18,243 bases of DNA, from positions 1,246,257-1,264,499 of the forward strand of contig KE356579.1 in the NCBI GenBank assembly GCA_000416085.1, in the 5' to 3' direction. The notes beneath the pieces were generated by a model. It searched no databases, was not told where the DNA came from, and worked only from the letters and a program-made list of their open reading frames with translations. The position numbers were made by a program, and so were the translations under genes. This document shows positions 13,627-18,243 of the stretch, one piece after another (positions within the stretch are counted from its first letter, which is position 1; each line of letters begins with the position of its first letter). The stretch comes from a halophilic archaeon J07HX64 (lineage in GTDB: Archaea; Halobacteriota; Halobacteria; Halobacteriales; Haloarculaceae).

Positions 13627-15319
13627 CCGTTTGCTCCGAGGCGTCGGCGACCGGCCACTGGTACCGACCACGCGATTCGATGTCGCGCAGACACTCGAGC
13701 ACCGCCGGGTCACCGGTCTCCCGGTACGCCTCCTCGGCCCCACGGACGAACTGTTCGGCAGCCGCCTCGGTGCCGGTGAGACTCTGTCGGAACACCTGCA
13801 GGTCCATCGCGTGGTCCTCGGGGTCCTCACTGTGGTAGCCGAGTCCGAGGTCGATCAGAAAGACGGCGGGCTCGTCGACCCCTGTCGGGTCAGACACGTC
13901 GGTACGGACCCGGATGTTCCGGGTCGTGGGGTCGCCGTGGACGAGTCCGGCCCCGTGGAGGCGGGCCAGATATCGGGCTACCTGTTGGACCCGCGGGGCT
14001 GTCACCGCCGCCCGGAGTTCGCAGTCACCGACGGTCTGGACCGACAGCTGTGTGCGTTCGAGGTCGATATCGTGGATCAGTGGGGCTGGCACGCCCGCAC
14101 GGCGGGCCCCGGCAGTCAATCGCGCCTCGGCGCGTGTCCGCTCACGGCGCAACCGCTCGTCGAGTTCGGGGTGTCTGTACGCCCGCGGGTTGCGCCGCTT
14201 GTGGACCGTGTCCTCCCTGACTGTCACAGTCGCCTCGGCTCCTTTCAGGACCGCCTCCGTATCACGGTCGGTGTCACGGCGACCGGTCACCGGGGTGGTG
14301 TCGTCGTCGGCCCGCCAGGTGACGGACACCTCGTCGGGCCGAAAGTCGGCATCGATACCGGACTCCTCGACAGCGAGTGTGTCGTCGGCCCGGTACATCG
14401 TCGCGCCGAGCACGGCGATCATTCCGGCGTTGTCTCGCAGGAAGCGGTTCTCCGGGGCGAAAAACGCCGCGCCGCGCTGTTCACACATCGAGGTGAGCAT
14501 CGCCCGTAGACGCTCGTTCTGTGCGACACCACCGCCGAGCACCAGTTCGTCACCGCCGGTCAACGAGAGTGCTCGCTCGCTGACCTCGGTCAGCATCGCG
14601 AACACCGTCTCCTGGAGTCCACAGCAGACATCCTCGATGGGGGTGCCGGCCTCGACGGCCTCGCTGGCGGCCGAGGAGATACCCGCAAATGAAAAGTCCA
14701 TGCCCTTTACCACGTACGGCAGGTCGAGGTACTCGCCGTCGCGGGCGGCGCGCTCAACCTTCGGGCCGCCGGGGTGGGACCAACCGACCGTGCGTGTGAA
14801 CTTGTCGATCGCGTTGCCGACCCCGGTGTCCATTGTCTCACCGAGCACGCGGTACCGTCCGCCGCGGTAGCCCAGCACGTGGGCGTTTGCGCCGCTGGCG
14901 TTCAGACAGACCGGGTCACTGAATCCGGAGCGGTGGCGACCGATCTCGAGGTGGGCGACCATGTGGTTGACACCGACGAGCGGCACGTCCAGTCGCTGTG
15001 CGAGCGCCCGTGCACTCGTCGCGGTCAGTCGGAGACACGGACCCAACCCCGGCCCGCGGGAGAACGCAACCGCGTCGACCGGCGACTCCCCGTCGGCGGT
15101 GTCGCGGGCGGACGCCAGCGTACGCTCGATCACCTCGGGGAGGTGTTCGGCCATGTGCTCTGCGGCCTCGCGCGGGTGGATACCGCCGCTGTCGGGGATG
15201 TACGCCTCTGTTTCGATATCGACTGCCCCCGACTCGGCGTCGTAGACGGCGGCACTCGCGGCCCACGCGGTGCCCTCGACGCCGAGCACCCGCGGGTTGG
15301 CGCTCTCAGTCCCCGTCAT
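13454..15319 (-). CDS. kae1-bud32: Kae1-Bud32 fusion, tRNA t6A synthesis (KEOPS), with run-on C-terminus
   Basis: Kae1 (residues 1 to about 335) transfers threonylcarbamoyl to A37 of ANN-decoding tRNAs; Bud32 (about 355-554) is its kinase/ATPase partner in KEOPS. Kae1 shows metal ligands H119 and H123 in NHMVAH, MDTGVGNAIDKFTR (163-176), DFSFAGISS (208-216) and LGGGVAQN (261-268). Bud32 shows KGAEA (359-363), KRRNPRAYRHPELD (374-387), catalytic HGDPTTRN (461-468) and DLGLGYHSEDPEDHAMD (490-506). The family's usual end, RGRYQ, is residues 550-554; the next codon (13657-13655) is TGG instead of a stop. The frame then runs 67 more residues of Arg/Pro-rich sequence, the last 173 nt antisense to the APH-type gene. 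The ATG at 15319 overlaps the end of the upstream gene by 14 nt, suggesting translational coupling. Confidence 0.93.
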   Translation of the reverse strand: MTGTESANPRVLGVEGTAWAASAAVYDAESGAVDIETEAYIPDSGGIHPREAAEHMAEHLPEVIERTLASARDTADGESPVDAVAFSRGPGLGPCLRLTATSARALAQRLDVPLVGVNHMVAHLEIGRHRSGFSDPVCLNASGANAHVLGYRGGRYRVLGETMDTGVGNAIDKFTRTVGWSHPGGPKVERAARDGEYLDLPYVVKGMDFSFAGISSAASEAVEAGTPIEDVCCGLQETVFAMLTEVSERALSLTGGDELVLGGGVAQNERLRAMLTSMCEQRGAAFFAPENRFLRDNAGMIAVLGATMYRADDTLAVEESGIDADFRPDEVSVTWRADDDTTPVTGRRDTDRDTEAVLKGAEATVTVREDTVHKRRNPRAYRHPELDERLRRERTRAEARLTAGARRAGVPAPLIHDIDLERTQLSVQTVGDCELRAAVTAPRVQQVARYLARLHGAGLVHGDPTTRNIRVRTDVSDPTGVDEPAVFLIDLGLGYHSEDPEDHAMDLQVFRQSLTGTEAAAEQFVRGAEEAYRETGDPAVLECLRDIESRGRYQWPVADASEQTATAVGRPLRWRAPGWRAPAPRPPSSRRSCCRCGPSGNGQRTSRRARPSCTPRAPGRS

Positions 15320-16544
15320 CGGGCGCCCCGTCGAGTTTGTCGGCCAACATCGGGACGAACGTGCCGACGTCGGTGACCATCCCGACGGCCTGTGCGCTGC
15401 CGCGGTCGACCAACTGGGTGACCGTGCCGGGGTTGATATCGACACAGACTGTCTTTGTTGTCGATGGCAGACAGTTCCCGACACCGACCGAGTGTAGCAG
15501 TGTCGCCAGCATCAACACGAGGTCGGCATCGTGGGCCTGCTCGCGGATGGCGTTCTGTGCCTCGATTGCGTCGGTGATGGTCTCGGGCAGTGGTCCGTCG
15601 TCGCGGATCGACCCTGCGATGACGTACGGTCTGTTGTTCCGGACACACTCGTACATCACACCCGACTCGACGAGTCCGGTCTCGATTGCGGCCTCGATAC
15701 CACCCGCCCGGATGACCTCGCTTATCGTGTAGATGTGGTGTTTGTGCCCCTTTCGCGGGTGGTCGAGTGTCTCGGTGTCCATCCCGAGCGAGGTGCCGTA
15801 CAGGTCCCGTTCGAGGTCGTGAACGGCGAACCCGTTACCCACCGAGAGCGCGTCGACGTACCCTTCTCGGACCAGTCGTGCGAGGTCCTCCCGTGCGCCG
15901 GTGTGGATGACCGCCGGTCCGCAGACCGCGAGCACCCGCCCCCCCTCGCGTTTTGTCTCGGCTATCGCCTCGGCTATGCTTCCGATTGTCGACTCCGACG
16001 GCCGCTCCGAGGAGACACCCCCCTGCATGAACCCGAACGCACCCTCCCGACCGCGGGGCCGCTCGGGCGGTTTCACCCGGATACCGGTGTTGCCCGTCAC
16101 CACCAGATCGCCCGCCTCGACGCCGCTCAGTATCTTCGTGTACGCGCGCGGCCCCTCGGGGTCGACGACGACCGCACAGTCCATCTCGATGTTTTCGATC
16201 GGGAGCCACTCACCCTCGTAGCGGATGTCGGTGGGGTGGTTCGTCGTCGAGTAGAACCCCGTCGGGACAACACTGTCAGCGGGCGCGGGTTCGAACGTCG
16301 CGTCCCGCGGGTCGGTCGGGTTCGCACCGTTCTGGTGGAGTTCGTGCAGGATCGACTGCAGGTGCTCCGGGTCGTCGGCCTCGACGAGCAGACGAGCGTA
16401 TGACTCGGCGGTTTCGTGTCGGCCGATCTCGAAGGTTTCCACCTCAAAGGAGCCGTCCATGTTCATTACGATACCGAAACAGGTCTCCAACATCCCCGAG
16501 TCGATTATATGACCCTCCAGTTCCACCGTCCGAGATACGGTCAT
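15306..16544 (-). CDS. TIGR00300 / LOR-SDH-domain protein, probable archaeal ornithine cyclodeaminase
   Basis: A 412-residue cytosolic protein. The N-terminal part (VELEGHIIDSGMLE, 7-20; SYARLLVEADDPEHLQ, 48-63) is the LOR/SDH domain typical of TIGR00300 proteins. The C-terminal half is an NAD-binding region with VLAVCGPAVIHTGARED (204-220), DALSVGNGFAVHDLE (231-245), GHKHHIY (266-272), HSVGVGNCLPSTTK (351-364) and DINPGTVTQL (369-378). Methanogen and cyanobacterial relatives convert ornithine to proline and ammonia with bound NAD; that activity is inferred here from family only. The ATG at 16544 is followed at once by the conserved domain; the longer frame upstream to 16970 has no coding character. 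GTCAAGA on the minus strand 26-27 nt upstream may be the TATA element. It is the promoter-proximal gene of a two-gene unit with kae1-bud32. Confidence 0.9.
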   Translation of the reverse strand: MTVSRTVELEGHIIDSGMLETCFGIVMNMDGSFEVETFEIGRHETAESYARLLVEADDPEHLQSILHELHQNGANPTDPRDATFEPAPADSVVPTGFYSTTNHPTDIRYEGEWLPIENIEMDCAVVVDPEGPRAYTKILSGVEAGDLVVTGNTGIRVKPPERPRGREGAFGFMQGGVSSERPSESTIGSIAEAIAETKREGGRVLAVCGPAVIHTGAREDLARLVREGYVDALSVGNGFAVHDLERDLYGTSLGMDTETLDHPRKGHKHHIYTISEVIRAGGIEAAIETGLVESGVMYECVRNNRPYVIAGSIRDDGPLPETITDAIEAQNAIREQAHDADLVLMLATLLHSVGVGNCLPSTTKTVCVDINPGTVTQLVDRGSAQAVGMVTDVGTFVPMLADKLDGAPDDGD

Positions 16545-17118
16545 GCACACATGGTGGCTCCGGCCAGTCTTGACCGTTTGGATTCGACCCCCCGTCCCGG
16601 ACACCCGATGTTCGACCTCGGGTTTTACGACGAGACGGTTAGCGAAACTACCCGTGTGGGCAAACAAACGGGTGATACGAGCCGAGGTGGCTCCGTGCGG
16701 TGACGCGTCGAGATAGGCAGAACGTTCGAGTCCTCGCCGACGGTGTCCAACAGCATCACAGATACTAATAGTGAGGACATCGTCCTGTGTGTGGTCACCA
16801 CCGAGGACGACTCGGCGCACCGTGAGGGATCGTGGGTCCTGCTCGGAACGTCGTGAGATTACGACAAAAAACGGACTGTCGACCCGGACAGGACAGAAAG
16901 CAGTGCTGGCCGCTGACACCGCAACAGTTGATCCCGGTGGTCTCGACCGGTGAGTGCCTGATGACCACACACCAATATGGGGCGTCGCTTCTCTCCTCCG
17001 AGTGACCGCTGGAACCGTCTACGTGTAGCTGCGAGTGGGACCCATATCACCTCCAGCGGTCAGGTCACTCGAGAAGCCGTGACAACCAGGCCAGACCCCG
17101 GGCGAACAGTTGATAAAT
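16545..17118. other. Gene-free stretch of about 600 nt with inverted repeats
   Basis: No frame has haloarchaeal protein character here, and the frames that are open are short and Arg/Ser-rich. The stretch holds a small inverted repeat, ACCCGT/ACGGGT at 16650-16673, an A6 run at 16864-16869 and a long imperfect palindrome at 16988-17076. It separates the TIGR00300 promoter from the lipoprotein promoter; base composition is lower in GC than the flanking genes. I found no tRNA or recognisable RNA. Confidence 0.5.
16988..17076. repeat. 89-bp imperfect palindrome
   Basis: Both arms contain CTTCTC, GAGTGACC and GCTGGA in the same order on opposite strands. The left arm (16988-17013) has a 6-nt insert after CTTCTC. 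The right arm (17052-17076) has a 5-nt insert between GAGTGACC and GCTGGA. The 38-nt centre contains CTAC-GT-GTAG. As RNA or extruded DNA this gives a stem of about 20 bp with bulges. It ends about 40 nt upstream of the lipoprotein TATA box. Confidence 0.7.
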
Positions 17119-17119
17119 C

Positions 17120-17127
17120 TTTTAAAT
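17120..17127 (+). promoter_or_regulatory. TATA box of the lipoprotein gene
   Basis: TTTTAAAT, in the most AT-rich patch of the region, is centred 26-27 nt upstream of GTG 17150 and selects that GTG over the in-frame GTG at 17141. Confidence 0.75.
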
Positions 17128-17149
17128 TTGTGTAGCCGTAGTGTATCCC

Positions 17150-17584
17150 GTGAATCGGAGGACGTGTTTGATCGGACTCGGAGGGGTAGGTACTGCAGTC
17201 TTGGCCGGGTGTCTGGGTGACGACAGTGGAGACAACAGCGAGGACAGTGACTCCGGTTTCGCGCTTGTCGAGCACGATTTCAACCGGTCAGAGAACAGCA
17301 ACAGTATCGAGTTCACCGGCACAGTCGAGAACAACACTGATACCGATCACAACATCGATGTCGAACTCGAGGTGAACAGCGATGGCTCTCTGGTGGACAA
17401 CGCGTCGTTTGAGGTGACGGTACGGCCTGGCGAAACGGGAAACGGGGGCGCGTTCCTCACAGAGTTGGAGAGTCCGGTTGACGTGACCGACTACGTCGTT
17501 CGATTGTCTGAGGGGTTGTTTCCCGATCTCACTGTGGAACGTGAGTTCAGCGGGGACGAGTTCAGGACAAAACTAAACCGATAG
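17150..17584 (+). CDS. Small Tat-type lipoprotein with FxLYD-like beta domain
   Basis: A 144-residue exported protein. NRRTCLIGLGG is a twin-arginine signal start and VLAGC (17-21) is a lipobox, so C21 should be lipid-modified and the protein anchored outside the cell membrane. An Asp/Ser-rich linker (24-37) follows. The rest, with IEFTGTVENNTDTDHNIDVE and VRPGETGNGGAFL, is a single immunoglobulin-like beta domain resembling FxLYD domains; no enzyme motif is visible. Function unknown, possibly ligand binding or cell-surface structure. GTG 17150 coincides with the start predicted by the TATA box, so the mRNA is probably leaderless. It stands alone, with the palindromic stretch upstream and short direct repeats downstream. 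Confidence 0.88.
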   Translation: MNRRTCLIGLGGVGTAVLAGCLGDDSGDNSEDSDSGFALVEHDFNRSENSNSIEFTGTVENNTDTDHNIDVELEVNSDGSLVDNASFEVTVRPGETGNGGAFLTELESPVDVTDYVVRLSEGLFPDLTVEREFSGDEFRTKLNR

Positions 17585-17664
17585 GCTCTGTGGACGCCGA
17601 GAGAGACCAGTCAGGCAGGGTAGTGGTTGCTGTGCTGGATCGACTCGGCGTGTACATAGCGTCA

Positions 17665-17704
17665 GCGAGTGACGTGACGTATCTCGACCGGCGAGTGACG
17701 TGAC
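17665..17704. repeat. Two exact 14-bp direct repeats, 26 bp apart
   Basis: GCGAGTGACGTGAC occurs at 17665-17678 and again at 17691-17704, both followed by a base and TA. They lie in the 225-nt spacer between the lipoprotein and the kinase-like gene, both of which end toward it. No coding sense; possibly a binding site or remnant of duplication. Confidence 0.6.
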
Positions 17705-17809
17705 CTACCCCGGGAACAACTGGTTCGAGACTCGGAGGGTTTCATCATCAGGAGACAGTACCTCTCTCGAACGACTCAAGCACTCGCTTTGCCCGGCCTG
17801 TGTAGATGT

Positions 17810-18243
17810 TCAACCGGACAGAACCCCGTAATCACAGAGACGGGGCTGGTCTTCGAGCAGCATGATGTTCTCGACCTCGAGATCGTGTCCGTATGTCGAG
17901 TCGAGGTTGTGAGCCTCGACAAACTCTTGGGTCCAGTCTTCGAGCCAGTCACCGCCGGACTCGATCGGTTGGCCTCTGGGCATGACGAGCCACTGACCGC
18001 GTCGCTCGGCGGCGATAACCGGAACGAGCCACGTGGTGTGGTACTGCTCCCAGAGGTGTCGCTCCACCCGGTTCTGTGACCGACCGTCTCGGTCGTACCC
18101 GTACCGGTCGTGGTGTTCGGGGAGCGGCAGTTTGAGCACGTACCCATCGTAGCGGCCATTTTCGTACGCTCGTTCGGGCAGCGGGTAGACAACACGGCCG
18201 ACACCCGCACCGATCGGTGAGTCGTCGACGAGTCGCGAGCGGA
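17810..18243 (-). CDS. Minimal protein-kinase-like protein (partial, start beyond right edge)
   Basis: 143 residues are visible; the N-terminus lies past the edge. Reading from the edge: G11-x-G13-x-G15-x-V17 (GAGVGRVV) resembles a kinase glycine loop; K37 in YVLKLPLP fits the ATP-binding Lys; E60 in QNRVE the helix C Glu; WLVMPRG (84-90) a hinge; GHDLEVENIMLL (118-129) matches the 'HRDLKPEN' catalytic loop with D120 and N125; and DYG (137-139) matches DFG. The protein stops four residues later, so the activation segment and lower C-lobe are absent, as in some minimal kinase-like proteins. A downstream frame (17748-17813) encodes a plausible 21-residue tail, LNIYTGRAKRVLESFERG and three more residues, so a one-base loss near 17813 may have caused the early stop. 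The overlapping Thr/Ser-rich frame 17776-18210 is a shadow. Confidence 0.72.
   Translation of the reverse strand, partial: RSRLVDDSPIGAGVGRVVYPLPERAYENGRYDGYVLKLPLPEHHDRYGYDRDGRSQNRVERHLWEQYHTTWLVPVIAAERRGQWLVMPRGQPIESGGDWLEDWTQEFVEAHNLDSTYGHDLEVENIMLLEDQPRLCDYGVLSG

Noticed and set aside
15531..16403. Plus-strand open frame of 290 codons
   Set aside because: Antisense of the TIGR00300-type gene, with no recognisable motif.
16988..17076. Insertion sequence or transposon end
   Set aside because: No transposase, no flanking target-site duplication, and the arms face each other across only 38 nt.
17776..18210. Minus-strand frame of 144 codons starting at 18210
   Set aside because: Thr/Ser-rich product overlapping the kinase-like frame, which has ordered kinase motifs and better composition.

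Overview
The window reads as chromosomal DNA of a haloarchaeon (class Halobacteria). The reasons are high GC, very acidic proteins with few lysines, TATA boxes about 27 nt upstream of start codons (leaderless transcripts), a Tat lipoprotein, F420 biosynthesis, and two domain fusions I associate with this class: FolC-FolP and Kae1-Bud32. It is mostly core metabolism. I see no transposase, integrase, CRISPR array or recognisable defence cluster.

Layout. 1-560: a possible relic frame at the left edge, then a small conserved haloarchaeal protein (DUF7123-type) on the minus strand whose last codons are duplicated just past its stop. 560-1253: tRNA-Cys(GCA) on the minus strand and a gene-free stretch with a promoter-like site and several hairpins. 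1254-2450 (minus): an acyl-CoA dehydrogenase with a terminator hairpin. 2601-6210 (plus): the folate genes folC and folP, normally one fused gene but here split by a frameshift, then an NDH-2-like flavoprotein. 6354-8341 (plus): 3-hydroxyacyl-CoA dehydrogenase and enoyl-CoA hydratase, again a normal fusion split by a frameshift at a G-rich linker. 8526-13626 (plus): a secreted, membrane-anchored phospholipase D-like protein, cofH, an unknown conserved protein and an APH-type kinase, most with their own promoter. 13454-16544 (minus): a TIGR00300/ornithine cyclodeaminase-type protein overlapping kae1-bud32. 16545-18243: a 600-nt gene-free stretch with a long imperfect palindrome, a small Tat lipoprotein, and the 3' part of a minimal protein-kinase-like gene cut by the right edge.

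The genes serve fatty-acid beta-oxidation (acyl-CoA dehydrogenase, hydroxyacyl-CoA dehydrogenase, enoyl-CoA hydratase, perhaps the APH-type kinase), one-carbon and redox cofactors (FolC/FolP, CofH, NDH-2), and tRNA function (Kae1-Bud32 for t6A, tRNA-Cys).

The most notable feature is a set of gene-integrity anomalies. Two multidomain genes change frame exactly at their interdomain linkers in G runs. The Kae1-Bud32 frame runs through its expected stop into the convergent neighbour. The kinase-like gene may continue in another frame. Together these suggest homopolymer or base errors in the assembly, or real gene fission. The sequence alone cannot decide between them. I did not find a clear undescribed multi-gene system.
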